From positions 2,542,001-2,606,000 of the forward strand of contig NZ_CP126257.1 in the NCBI RefSeq assembly GCF_003234175.2: a stretch of DNA of 64,000 nucleotides. The letters are read 5' to 3'. Below the pieces are notes generated by a model, which worked only from the letters and a program-made list of their open reading frames with translations, had not been told where the DNA came from and ran no database searches. The stretch's first letter is position 1; every line of letters begins with the position of its first letter. The DNA comes from Curtobacterium sp. MCSS17_007 (GTDB taxonomy: Bacteria; Actinomycetota; Actinomycetes; Actinomycetales; Microbacteriaceae). Shown here piece by piece: positions 16,207 to 24,687 of the stretch. Made by a program: the position numbers and the translations under genes.

Positions 16207-17160
16207 TCACAGTTCCAGGACCAGGCGCGGGCAGCCGCGCCGGGCGCGCGAGACGCACACCATCATCGTGCGGTCGTCGGCCTGCTCCTCGGGGCTGAGC
16301 ACGGTGTCCCGGTGCTCCACCGAACCCTCGAGGACGGGGGTCTCGCAGGTGCCGCACGTGCCCTCGCGGCACGAGGACAGGACGAAGGCGCCGGCCTCCT
16401 CCGCGACCTCGAGCAGCGTCCGGTCGGCCGGCACGGACACGGTGACACCCGTCACCGCGAGCTCGACCTCGAACGGTTCACCGGGGGCGTCGACGTCGGC
16501 GGCCGGTTCGAACCGCTCGACGCGGACGCTCCCGGCGGGCCAGTGCGCGGCGGCCGACTCGACCGCGTCCATGAGTCCGCGTGGACCGCAGCAGTACACG
16601 ACGGCGTCGCGCGGTTCGGCGAGGAGGCCGATCACGTTCACCCGCGGGTGTTCGTCCGCCGCGGCGAGGACGACCCGGTCGGGGTGTGCCGCGACGAGCT
16701 CGTCGACGAAGGCCATCCGGCTCCGGCTGCGACCCGCGTAGTGGAGCTCCCAGGGCGTGCCGGCGCGTTCCGCTGCATCGATCATCGCCACGAGCGGCGT
16801 GATCCCGATGCCGCCGGCGACGAACACCGCGGGCCTGGTCGGGTCGAAGCCGAAGTGGTTGCGCGGTCCGGCGACCACGACCTCGACTCCGACAACGAAC
16901 CCGTCGTGCACGGCGAGCGATCCCCCGCGGCCGTCCGGTTCCCGGAGCACCGCGATGCGCCAGTGGCCCTCGGTCGTGGTCGTCACGAGCGAGTACTGCC
17001 GCTCGGTGCCCGGCGCGACCTCGAGGTCGACGTGCGCCCCGGGCTCCCAGTCCGGCAGCGGCATGCCGTCGACCGGTGCGAGGTCCAGCGCGACGACGTC
17101 GGTCGCGACGACCCGGCGAGCGGCGACCCGCACGCGGCGACGTTCCGGTGCCGCGGTCAC
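16207..17160 (-). CDS. Phthalate dioxygenase reductase-like FMN/2Fe-2S oxidoreductase
   Basis: A 317-residue electron-transfer protein of the PDR/VanB class. In order: FMN-binding domain with RQYSL (residues about 82-86), NAD-binding domain with GGIGITPLVAMI (about 140), and a C-terminal plant-type 2Fe-2S domain with CREGTCGTC followed by C in MMVCVS. Such reductases feed Rieske-type oxygenases or N-demethylases, but no oxygenase gene lies in this window. The GTG at 17160 overlaps the stop of the XRE-cupin regulator gene by 4 bp, so the regulator and reductase are one operon. It may serve an oxygenase encoded elsewhere, or the oxygenase may have been lost here. Confidence 0.85.
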   Translation of the reverse strand: MTAAPERRRVRVAARRVVATDVVALDLAPVDGMPLPDWEPGAHVDLEVAPGTERQYSLVTTTTEGHWRIAVLREPDGRGGSLAVHDGFVVGVEVVVAGPRNHFGFDPTRPAVFVAGGIGITPLVAMIDAAERAGTPWELHYAGRSRSRMAFVDELVAAHPDRVVLAAADEHPRVNVIGLLAEPRDAVVYCCGPRGLMDAVESAAAHWPAGSVRVERFEPAADVDAPGEPFEVELAVTGVTVSVPADRTLLEVAEEAGAFVLSSCREGTCGTCETPVLEGSVEHRDTVLSPEEQADDRTMMVCVSRARRGCPRLVLEL

Positions 17161-17792
17161 GCGACGACTCCGGTGCTCCGGGCCGCCCCGGCGCGCGGGG
17201 TCTCCTTGACCACGATCATGTGGAAGCGGCTGCCGTCCGCGCTGCACCAGCGGTGCCCGGTCCCGCCGCGGTAGTACGCGGAGTCACCCGGCCCGAGGCG
17301 CAGGGGCTCCTGGCCACGGAGGTCGAGCAGGACGTCGCCGGCGAGCACGGTGAGGAACTCGTCCTCGCGGTGCTCGAAGTAGTCGCCGAGGTCGGTGTTC
17401 TCCCCGGTCCACTCGAGCGGCTCGAAGGCGTGCGGGCCGGCGTGCACGAGGAGTCGCGCCTCACCGCTCGAGAACGGGCCGCGTGCGCCCTCGCCCGCAC
17501 GGATGACCTCGGGGCCCCGGTCGTCCCGGTCCGACCGTTCCGGGGCGCCGGCGGCGAGCAGCTCGACCTGGGTGGTCCCCAGCGCGGCGGCGATCTTCTC
17601 GAGGGACACCATGCTCGCGCGGGAGTGCCCGCGTTCGACCTGGCTGAGGAACGGGTGCGACAACCCGGTCAGCTCGGCGACCTGCACGAGGGTCAGTCGT
17701 GCAGCGCGTCTGCGGGCGCGGATGTGCTCCCCGATCCGCTGGGTCTGGTCGTCGACGACGCGGTCGGTCTCGGTGGTGGTGCCGGTGCTCAC
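17157..17792 (-). CDS. XRE family regulator with C-terminal cupin
   Basis: A 211-residue regulator with an N-terminal XRE helix-turn-helix (residues about 20-75: LTLVQVAELTGLSHPFLSQVERG) and a C-terminal cupin (EDEFLTVLAGDVLLDL; GTGHRW near the end). This architecture (PuuR, SutR, MmyB-like) usually controls amine, sulfur or aromatic use and senses a small ligand through the cupin. GTG 17792 is the natural start. It forms an operon with the downstream reductase and is divergent from the 18004 operon, so it could control that operon from the shared 211-bp region. The GlnR-like box there sits closer to the 18004 side. Confidence 0.87.
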   Translation of the reverse strand: MSTGTTTETDRVVDDQTQRIGEHIRARRRAARLTLVQVAELTGLSHPFLSQVERGHSRASMVSLEKIAAALGTTQVELLAAGAPERSDRDDRGPEVIRAGEGARGPFSSGEARLLVHAGPHAFEPLEWTGENTDLGDYFEHREDEFLTVLAGDVLLDLRGQEPLRLGPGDSAYYRGGTGHRWCSADGSRFHMIVVKETPRAGAARSTGVVA

Positions 17793-17910
17793 GCGCACTC
17801 CTCTCGGCCTGGTGGCGGCGCTCCGGTGCGGTGGTGGGCGGGTCGGACGAGTCCCCGGCCGGAACCGTCGTTCCGGCCGCCCGGTCCGGCCGGGACGGGT
17901 GTCACACACG

Positions 17911-17953
17911 GCAACCGTCTCGAAACGAGAGGGAAACACTGCCGCCCTAGCAT
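17911..17953 (+). promoter_or_regulatory. GlnR-like box and -10 of the 18004 operon
   Basis: GCAAC (17911), GAAAC (17922) and GAAAC (17933) at 11-bp spacing, then TAGCAT (17948-17953), again 15 bp after the last GAAAC start. A leader of about 45 nt precedes the ATG, which has its own GGGAGG site. Just downstream, TTGATGCGATCAA at 17962-17974 is a near-palindrome that could bind a second regulator such as the divergent XRE protein. Confidence 0.7.
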
Positions 17954-18003
17954 CGGAGATGTTGATGCGATCAACATTCTCACACACGATCGGGAGGCTC
18001 CGG

Positions 18004-19305
18004 ATGGACGCGACAGCACCCCACCAGGTCGGGCTCCTGCGGTCGGCGCTGCTGCCGGACGGGCGCCTGGTCGACGTCGCGATCGACGGCGAGACGGTGA
18101 CCGACGTCGCCCCCGCCGGCACGCTCTCGGCTCCCGCCGACGCCGTGCTCGACCTCGACGGACGCCTGCTGCTCACCGCCCCGGCCGAACCGCACGCGCA
18201 CCTCGACAAGGCCCTGAGCGCCGATGCCATCCGCCCGCCGCTCGGCGACCTCGGTGCCGCGATCGCCTCGTGGTCCGCGCACGCCACCACGATGACCGTC
18301 GAGGACGTCGCCGACCGGGCACGGACCGCCGCGCTGGCCCTGCTCGCCGCCGGCACGACGTCCGTCCGCACCCACGTCGACGTGCTGAGCGGCCGACGCA
18401 CCGCCGAGGACGCCCCCGCCTCGGTCGAGTCGGCCACCCGCGGCGCCCGGGCCCTCGTGCAGGTCCGCGACGAGCTCGCCGGCCTGATGGACATCGAGCT
18501 CGTCGCACTCGCCGGCCCGCTCGCCCCGGACCACCACGTCGAGGCCGTCCTCGATTGCGGCGTCGACCTGGTCGGCGGTGCCCCGCACCTCGCCGAGAAC
18601 CCGCTCGCCGACGTCGACCGATTGCTCGCGATCGCCGAACGGTACGGGGTCGGGGTCGACCTGCACACCGACGAGAGCCTGGACGGGCCCGTCACCCTCG
18701 ACCACTACGCCCGCGCCGTGCTGCAGATGCCGCGCGACGAGCACACCGGCCGGCAGTACTCCGCCGGGCACTGCGTCCGGCTCGGCACGCTCGGCCCGGA
18801 GCGCCTGGCCGAGGTCGTCGCCGACGTCGCCGCCGCGGACCTCGGCGTCATCGCCCTGCCGATCACGAACCTGTACCTGCAGGGGTGGCAGCATCCGGTG
18901 TCGACCCCGCGGGGACTCACCGCGATCCGCGCCCTGACCGAGGCCGGCGTGCGGGTCGCCGCGGGCGCGGACAACGTCCGCGACCCGTTCAACCCGGTCG
19001 GGCGGAGCGACGCCCTCGAGACGGCGAGCCTGCTCGTGTCGGCCGGCCACGTCACACCCGACCAGGCGTACGCGATGGTGAGCGACACCGCCAGGAGCGT
19101 GATGGGCCTCCCGGCCGCCGGCCCCGTCCCCGGACGGCGGGCCGACCTGCTCGCGATCGCCGCGACGAGCATCACCGACGCGGTGGCGAACGCTCCGGCC
19201 GACCGCATCGTCCTGTCCCGCGGGCGGCTCGTCGCGCGCACCGAGGTCCGCACGACCGTCGCCCTCCCGGTGCCCGTCCGCGCGACCGCACCCGTCCCCG
19301 CCTGA
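18004..19305 (+). CDS. Cytosine deaminase-like amidohydrolase
   Basis: A 433-residue amidohydrolase of the cytosine deaminase (CodA/AtzC) group. Metal-binding motifs are EPHAHLDKA (HxH near residue 62), DLHTDES (His near 220), GHCVRL (His near 258) and the Asp of GADNVRDPFNPVG near 320, parallel to the DDVxDPxxPxG stretch of CodA. It should remove an amino or alkylamino group from a pyrimidine-, triazine- or creatinine-like ring. The ATG at 18004 follows GGGAGGCTCC. It heads an operon with its own ABC importer, so it probably acts on the imported compound. The long C-terminal tail is Val/Pro/Ala-rich and without motif. Confidence 0.8.
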   Translation: MDATAPHQVGLLRSALLPDGRLVDVAIDGETVTDVAPAGTLSAPADAVLDLDGRLLLTAPAEPHAHLDKALSADAIRPPLGDLGAAIASWSAHATTMTVEDVADRARTAALALLAAGTTSVRTHVDVLSGRRTAEDAPASVESATRGARALVQVRDELAGLMDIELVALAGPLAPDHHVEAVLDCGVDLVGGAPHLAENPLADVDRLLAIAERYGVGVDLHTDESLDGPVTLDHYARAVLQMPRDEHTGRQYSAGHCVRLGTLGPERLAEVVADVAAADLGVIALPITNLYLQGWQHPVSTPRGLTAIRALTEAGVRVAAGADNVRDPFNPVGRSDALETASLLVSAGHVTPDQAYAMVSDTARSVMGLPAAGPVPGRRADLLAIAATSITDAVANAPADRIVLSRGRLVARTEVRTTVALPVPVRATAPVPA

Positions 19306-19355
19306 CCCCCTCGCCCCACCACCGCGAACCCGTGACCCGAGAACCCGAGGTGCCC

Positions 19356-20123
19356 GTGACCACCACCGCCCCGCCGCCCGTCACCACGACGGACACGCTG
19401 CTCGACTTCCGGAACGTCGAGATGACCTTCCCGAACGGCACGATCGCCCTGCAGGGCGTCGACCTCACCGTCGACCGCGGGCAGTTCGTCTCCGTCGTCG
19501 GCCCCTCCGGCTGCGGCAAGTCGACCCTGCTGCGCATCGCCTCCGGACTCGAGTCGGCGTCCGACGGGTCCGCCGACGTCGCCGCCGACCGCATCGGGTA
19601 CGTGTTCCAGGACGCGACCCTGCTGCCGTGGCGCACCGTGCAGGGCAACGTCGAGCTGCTCGCCGAGCTCGGGCGCGTGTCGAAGGCCGAGCGGGCCGCC
19701 AAGGCCGCTCGTGCCATCGACCTGGTCGGGCTGAACGGCTTCGAGACGAACCTGCCGAAGCAGCTGTCCGGCGGCATGCGGATGCGCGTCTCCCTCGCCC
19801 GGTCGCTGACGCTCGACCCCGAGCTGTTCCTGTTCGACGAACCGTTCGGCGCCCTCGACGAGATCACCCGCGAGCGCCTCAACGACGAGCTCCTCCGGCT
19901 CTTCGTGGAGCAGCAGTTCGCCGGACTGTTCATCACCCACTCGGTGTCCGAGGCCGTGTACCTGTCCACCGAGGTCGTCGTCATGTCCGGCCGTCCGGGC
20001 AGCATCGTCGGCCGGTTCGAGGTGCCGTTCCCGATGCCCCGCGACCCCGACATCCGCTTCACCCCCGAGTTCGCCGAACTGGTCGGCGAGGTCTCGCACG
20101 CGCTCCGGGAAGGACACCGCTGA
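19356..20123 (+). CDS. ABC transporter ATPase (nitrate/sulfonate/pyrimidine type)
   Basis: A roughly 255-residue ATP-binding subunit of the TauB/SsuB/ThiZ-like class. Seen are Walker A GPSGCGKST, the Q-loop VFQDATLLPW, signature LSGGMRMRVSLARSL, Walker B LFLFDEPFGALDE and the switch His in LFITHSVSEA. The start is uncertain: GTG codons at 19332, 19350 and 19356 are in frame, and I prefer 19356 because CGAGG ends 5 nt upstream. The stop overlaps the permease start by one base. It energises import by the permease and lipoprotein encoded next. Confidence 0.9.
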   Translation: MTTTAPPPVTTTDTLLDFRNVEMTFPNGTIALQGVDLTVDRGQFVSVVGPSGCGKSTLLRIASGLESASDGSADVAADRIGYVFQDATLLPWRTVQGNVELLAELGRVSKAERAAKAARAIDLVGLNGFETNLPKQLSGGMRMRVSLARSLTLDPELFLFDEPFGALDEITRERLNDELLRLFVEQQFAGLFITHSVSEAVYLSTEVVVMSGRPGSIVGRFEVPFPMPRDPDIRFTPEFAELVGEVSHALREGHR

Positions 20124-20992
20124 TGGTCACCCTGCAGGAGGTCGCCGAGACCCGCGCCGTCCGAGCGGCCGCACGTCGCACCGCACCGCGCTCCCGCCGG
20201 CGCGTGTCGTGGTGGCAGCCCGTCGTCGTCCTCGCCGTGCTCGTCGGCATCTGGTACGCCGCGGCCGCGTACTACGACCACGTCCGCGGCCTCGCGTTCC
20301 TGGTGCCGTACCCGCACCTCGTGGCGAAGGCGATCGTCGCCCCCACGATGCCCGACGGCTCGCCCTCGACCTTCGGCACCGACCTGTGGGCCGCGCTCGG
20401 TCGCACCACCGTGGTGTCCCTCGTCGGCCTCGGCGTCGCGATCGTCATCGGTGTCGCCTGGGCGATGGCGATGGCGCAGGCGAAGTGGCTCGAGCGCTCG
20501 CTCTACCCCTACGCGGTGGTGCTGCAGTGCGTGCCGATCCTGGCGCTCGTGCCGCTCATCGGCGCCCTGTTCGGCTACGAGTTCGCCAGCCGGGTCATCG
20601 TCACCGTGATGATCGCCCTGTTCCCGATGGTGTCGAACACCCTGTTCGGCCTGCAGTCCGCCGACCGTGGGCAGCGCGAGCTCTTCCGGCTGCAGCGGGC
20701 GAGCCGGTTCGCCCAGCTGGTGAAGCTGCAGTTCCCCGCCGCGCTGCCGTCGATCTTCGTCGGTCTGCGGACCTCGGCCGGCCTGAGCGTCATCGGCGCG
20801 ATCGTCGGCGACCAGTTCTTCCAGCGCGGCAACCCCGGGCTCGGCGTCCTCATCCAGGTGACCGCCTCGCGCCTCATGGGGCCGGAGCTCTACGCGACCA
20901 TCATCATCGCCTCGCTCTACGGCGTCGCCGTCTTCCTCGTGTTCGGACTGATCGGCCGTCTGGCCGTCGGTCGCTGGCACGACTTCAGCTGA
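20123..20992 (+). CDS. ABC transporter permease (BPD type)
   Basis: A 289-residue inner-membrane permease of the binding-protein-dependent family, with about six membrane segments and an N-terminal Arg-rich cytoplasmic stretch. The EAA-like loop that contacts the ATPase is around ELFRLQRASRFAQLVKLQFPAALPSIFVGLR (about residues 190-220). ATG 20123 overlaps the ATPase stop (TGATG). A 119-bp gap without hairpin precedes the lipoprotein gene. It probably works as a homodimer, since only one permease gene is present. Confidence 0.88.
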   Translation: MVTLQEVAETRAVRAAARRTAPRSRRRVSWWQPVVVLAVLVGIWYAAAAYYDHVRGLAFLVPYPHLVAKAIVAPTMPDGSPSTFGTDLWAALGRTTVVSLVGLGVAIVIGVAWAMAMAQAKWLERSLYPYAVVLQCVPILALVPLIGALFGYEFASRVIVTVMIALFPMVSNTLFGLQSADRGQRELFRLQRASRFAQLVKLQFPAALPSIFVGLRTSAGLSVIGAIVGDQFFQRGNPGLGVLIQVTASRLMGPELYATIIIASLYGVAVFLVFGLIGRLAVGRWHDFS

Positions 20993-21111
20993 CCCGTGTC
21001 GCGGCGGTCTCCCCCGACCGCCGCGGCGCGGGTCGCCCCGACTCCCCTTCGCTTCCCTTCCCCCTCCCCGACCCACAGCACCACGAGACCCGCACCACGA
21101 ACGGAGCCTCC

Positions 21112-22299
21112 ATGCGCACCACCACCCGATTCGGCGTCGCCACCGCAGCCCTCGCGGCGACCGCCCTCGCCCTGACCGGATGCGCCGCCGGCTCGTCCGC
21201 CGGCCCTGCGGCGTCGAGCGCCAACGCGAAGACCGCGACCGGCCCCGCGATCGACCTGTCGAGCGTCTGCCCGGCGACGGTCGTCGTCCAGACCGACTGG
21301 AACCCCGAGGGCGAGCACGGCCACCTGTACGAGATGCTCGGCCCGAACCCGTCGATCGATGCCTCGGGCAAGACCGTCACAGGCGACCTGTACGCCAACG
21401 GGAAGAGCACCGGCGTCAAGCTCGAGATCCGCGCCGGCGGCCCCGCGATCGGCTACACGAAGGTCGCGTCGCAGATGTACCAGGACAAGGACATCACCCT
21501 CGGCTACATGTCCACCGACGAGCAGGTGCAGTTCTCCGGCAACCTGCCCACGACGGCCGTCTTCGCCGAGAACGACTCCTCCCCGATGTCGATCATGTGG
21601 GACCCGAAGACCTACCCCGACGTGGACAGCATCGAGGACCTCGGCAAGGAGCTCGAGAAGAACGGGGGTGTCGTCCGCTACTTCAACGGTGCCGCGTACA
21701 TGACGTACCTCGAGCAGTCCGGCATCCTGCCGGGGAAGGTCCTCGACGGCAGCTACGACGGCACCCCGTCGAAGTTCGTCTCCGCCGGCGGCAAGGACGC
21801 ACAGCAGGGCTTCGCCACCGCCGAGCCGTACATCTACCAGAACCAGGTCGCGGCCTGGGGCAAGAAGGTCGCGTACAAGACCATCTCGAGCACCGGGTGG
21901 AACCCCTACCCCGAGGCAATGTCCGTCCGCACCGGCGACCTGTCGAAGCTCGAGCCGTGCCTGCAGAAGCTCGTGCCCGTCATGCAGCAGGCCGACGTGG
22001 ACTACCTCACGGCCCCCGAGGCGACGAACGACCTCATCACGCAGCTCGTGCAGCAGTACAACAACGGCTGGACCTACGACTCGAAGGTCGGCGCGTTCGC
22101 CGCGTCGCAGATGGTGAAGCTCGGCCTGGCGAAGGACACCGACGGCTACATCGGCTCCATGGACGAGCAGCGCATGCAGGACTTCATCGAGAAGGCCACC
22201 CCGGTGTTCGCCGGGACCGGTGACGTGAAGAGCGACCTGCAGCCGTCCGACCTGTACACGAACGAGTTCCTCGACAAGTCCATCGGTCTGGGCAACTGA
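21112..22299 (+). CDS. ABC transporter substrate-binding lipoprotein (NMT1/pyrimidine-like)
   Basis: A 395-residue secreted lipoprotein. A signal peptide with lipobox LALTGC puts the lipidated Cys near residue 24, followed by a Ser/Ala linker. The mature domain (VVVQTDWNPEGEHG near residue 60, EIRAGGPAIGYTK near 105) resembles the NMT1/ThiY/SsuA-like type II binding proteins that capture pyrimidines, thiamine precursors or sulfonates. The WNPEGEHG and AGGPAIG stretches would line the ligand pocket. It completes the importer of this operon. The ligand is unknown; the flanking deaminase and creatininase-like enzymes argue for an N-heterocycle. Confidence 0.85.
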   Translation: MRTTTRFGVATAALAATALALTGCAAGSSAGPAASSANAKTATGPAIDLSSVCPATVVVQTDWNPEGEHGHLYEMLGPNPSIDASGKTVTGDLYANGKSTGVKLEIRAGGPAIGYTKVASQMYQDKDITLGYMSTDEQVQFSGNLPTTAVFAENDSSPMSIMWDPKTYPDVDSIEDLGKELEKNGGVVRYFNGAAYMTYLEQSGILPGKVLDGSYDGTPSKFVSAGGKDAQQGFATAEPYIYQNQVAAWGKKVAYKTISSTGWNPYPEAMSVRTGDLSKLEPCLQKLVPVMQQADVDYLTAPEATNDLITQLVQQYNNGWTYDSKVGAFAASQMVKLGLAKDTDGYIGSMDEQRMQDFIEKATPVFAGTGDVKSDLQPSDLYTNEFLDKSIGLGN

Positions 22300-22341
22300 C
22301 ACCGGGTCGGCCGAGCCGACCACGCAGAGCCGACCAGTTCC

Positions 22342-22384
22342 GGACGGGAGGCACGGCACACGTCGTGTGTCGTCCCTCCCGTCC
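22342..22384. repeat. GGACGGGAGG-type hairpin, copy 3, inside the 18004 operon
   Basis: Arms GGACGGGAGGcACGGCACAC and GTGTGTCGTcCCTCCCGTCC, 42 bp after the lipoprotein stop and 36 bp before the next start. The position between genes of one strand suggests partial termination or 3'-end protection of the transporter mRNA. Confidence 0.75.
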
Positions 22385-22420
22385 GTCGTCTCCCGCACCA
22401 CCCACCCCACAGGAGTGAGC

Positions 22421-23806
22421 ATGACCACCGTCACCCCCGCCTCCCCCACCGTCCCGGCCGAGGCGCTCGCGTCGCTCCGCGCCGAGCTGGTCGACCTGCT
22501 CGGCGAACGCGGCGTCAGCGCCGACGAGCGCACCCGCGCCCGCGCCTCCGTCGACGAGGCGACCATGAGCCCCATCCTCAGCGAACAGCTGCCGCTCGGC
22601 CTCGCCGACCTCGTCGCCTACCCGGCGTCCGCGGAGCACGTCGCCGCGACGCTCGCAGCGGCCGTCCGGCACGGCGTCCCGGTCACCACGCGCGGCAAGG
22701 GCACCGGCAACTACGGCCAGGGCATCCCGCTGCACGGCGGGCTCGTCCTCGACACCTCGCGGGCACGCGCCGTCGTCGAGGTCGGCGACGGGTGGATCAC
22801 CGCAGAAGCCGGCACCTCGATGGTGGCCCTCGAGCAGGCCGCGGCCGCCGCCGGGCAGCAGCTCTGGATGTACCCGTCGACCGCGCAGTCCACCATCGGC
22901 GGCTTCCTGTCCGGCGGCTCCGGTGGCACCGGCTCCATCGCCCACGGCTCGAACTGGCAGGGCTTCGTCACCGCGCTCGACGTCGCACTGCCCGGCTCGG
23001 ACGAACTGCTGCACGTCGAGGGCGACGACGCACAGCCGTTCGTGCACACGTACGGCACCGCCGGCGTCATCGCCCGGGCGACGGTCCGGCTCGAGCCGCT
23101 GCAGGAGTGGCGTGCGGTGTACGCGTCGTTCCCGACCTTCGAGGACGCGCTCGTCGCCGTCCGGACCCTGCGCGGGCTCGACCCGGTGCCACGGCTCGTC
23201 AGCGCCGACCGGCCCGCAGTCGCGGCCACGCTGCCGTCCGACACCGCGATCCCCGACGACCGGGCAAGCCTCCGCGCGATCATCGACGACGTCGTCCTCG
23301 ACGAGGCGCGCACGCTGATCGAGCAGGCCGGCGGGACCGTCTCGGACGTCCGCGAGGGGCTCCAGCAGACGACCAAGGTGTCGATGCTGTCGTACAACCA
23401 CCCGATCTGGTGGCTCAAGCGGAACACCCCCGACACCGAGTACTTCCACGTCGAGGTCGGCGGCGAGGCGCTCATCGACCGGATCGCCGAGGTCGAGGCC
23501 GTCTACCCGGGCGGGATGCTGCACATCGAGGCGGCACACGTCGGCCCGATCGGCATGCTCACCGCGCCGTACACCGGGGCCGAGGACGTCTACGCCGGCT
23601 ACCCGGTGCTCCGTGAGCTGGGTGTCCGGGTGCACAGCCCGCACCAGTACTACGTCGACCACGGGGTCGAGGAACTCGTGGCGCTGAAGCAGCGCACCGA
23701 CCCCGAGGGGCTGCTCAACCCGGGGCACGTCATCGACCCGTCGCTCGTGGTCAGCGGTGGTTCGACCGCGTCGGCGCAGCCCGTCGTGCCGGGGTTCGGC
23801 AAGTGA
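22421..23806 (+). CDS. FAD-dependent oxidase (GlcD/VAO family)
   Basis: A 461-residue FAD-linked oxidase. The N-terminal PCMH-type FAD domain shows TRGKGTGNYGQGIPLHGG (pyrophosphate loop, near residue 90), TAEAGTSM and TIGGFLSGGSGGTGSIAHG (near 165), all typical of vanillyl-alcohol-oxidase-type enzymes. The C-terminal domain ends with DPEGLLNPG, the family's usual tail. ATG 22421 follows AGGAGTGAGC. It would oxidise an alcohol, amine or hydroxy acid made from the imported compound. The stop overlaps the start of the creatininase-like gene by 4 bp. Confidence 0.86.
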   Translation: MTTVTPASPTVPAEALASLRAELVDLLGERGVSADERTRARASVDEATMSPILSEQLPLGLADLVAYPASAEHVAATLAAAVRHGVPVTTRGKGTGNYGQGIPLHGGLVLDTSRARAVVEVGDGWITAEAGTSMVALEQAAAAAGQQLWMYPSTAQSTIGGFLSGGSGGTGSIAHGSNWQGFVTALDVALPGSDELLHVEGDDAQPFVHTYGTAGVIARATVRLEPLQEWRAVYASFPTFEDALVAVRTLRGLDPVPRLVSADRPAVAATLPSDTAIPDDRASLRAIIDDVVLDEARTLIEQAGGTVSDVREGLQQTTKVSMLSYNHPIWWLKRNTPDTEYFHVEVGGEALIDRIAEVEAVYPGGMLHIEAAHVGPIGMLTAPYTGAEDVYAGYPVLRELGVRVHSPHQYYVDHGVEELVALKQRTDPEGLLNPGHVIDPSLVVSGGSTASAQPVVPGFGK

Positions 23807-24687
23807 GCGGCGCCGTGCGCTCGCGCCGCCTGGCGGAGCTGTCGGGGCCGGCGGTCGCCGCCGGCTTCGGACCGGAGACGATCGTCGTGCAGCCGACCGG
23901 GGCCGTCGAGCACCACGGGCCGCACCTGCCGCTCGTCACCGACTTCCTGCTCGCCGACCACATCGGCGGCGCGGCCGTCGAGCGGGCGGCGTCCGAGGGA
24001 CTCGACGTCTGGCAGCTGCCGACGCTGGCGTTCACGAAGTCCGACGAGCACAGCTGGGCGCCGGGCACCGTGTGGCTCGACGAGTCGACGATGTTCGACA
24101 CCGCCGTGCAGATCGGCCGGGCCGTGGCGCTGACGGGGGCCGGGTCGCTCGTCTTCGCGAACGGGCACGGCGGGAACGTCGCCCTGCTCCAGGTCGCGCT
24201 GCGCGAGATCCGGAAGCGGTACGGACTGAAGACGTTCCTCATGCCGACGCTCGCGCGGATGCCCGGTCCCGACGGCGAGGACGCCGACGAGCGCGGGCTC
24301 GGGATCCACGGCGGGGCGGCCGAGACGTCGATGATCCTGCACCTGCGGCCCGACCTGGTCGACATGTCGCTCGCGGAGCGGTGGGTGCCCGACCACCTGG
24401 CGGAGTTCGAGAAGATCCGGTTCAACGGTGGGCCGGTGTCCTTCGGGTGGCTGTCGAACGACTTCGGCACGCCGGGAGTCGTCGGGGACGCGAGCCGGGC
24501 GACCGCGGCGTACGGGCGGGCGCTGTGGGACCTGTCGCTGGACGAGGCCGTGGCGTCCCTGCACGAGATCGCCCGGTTCGACCCGGCGGTCGCGAAGCCG
24601 GCCGTGGGCGCTGCCGGATCGGGAACGGGCACTGCCGGTACCGGAGCGGCGGGGCCGCTCGTGGCGGACGTGGTGGCGGTCCCGTGA
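23803..24687 (+). CDS. Creatininase family amidohydrolase
   Basis: A 294-residue creatininase-fold protein. Metal ligands are visible at VEHHGPHLPLVTD (Glu, His, His and Asp near residues 33-47), HSWAPG, ANGHGGN (near 127) and GIHGGAAETSM (Glu near 170). Family members hydrolyse cyclic amides such as creatinine, or formamides of pyrimidines. In this operon ring opening of a cyclic amide is a fair guess. GTG 23803 and the next start at 24684 both overlap by 4 bp, so three consecutive genes are coupled. The last 30 residues are Gly/Ala-rich and dispensable-looking. Confidence 0.85.
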   Translation: MSGAVRSRRLAELSGPAVAAGFGPETIVVQPTGAVEHHGPHLPLVTDFLLADHIGGAAVERAASEGLDVWQLPTLAFTKSDEHSWAPGTVWLDESTMFDTAVQIGRAVALTGAGSLVFANGHGGNVALLQVALREIRKRYGLKTFLMPTLARMPGPDGEDADERGLGIHGGAAETSMILHLRPDLVDMSLAERWVPDHLAEFEKIRFNGGPVSFGWLSNDFGTPGVVGDASRATAAYGRALWDLSLDEAVASLHEIARFDPAVAKPAVGAAGSGTGTAGTGAAGPLVADVVAVP

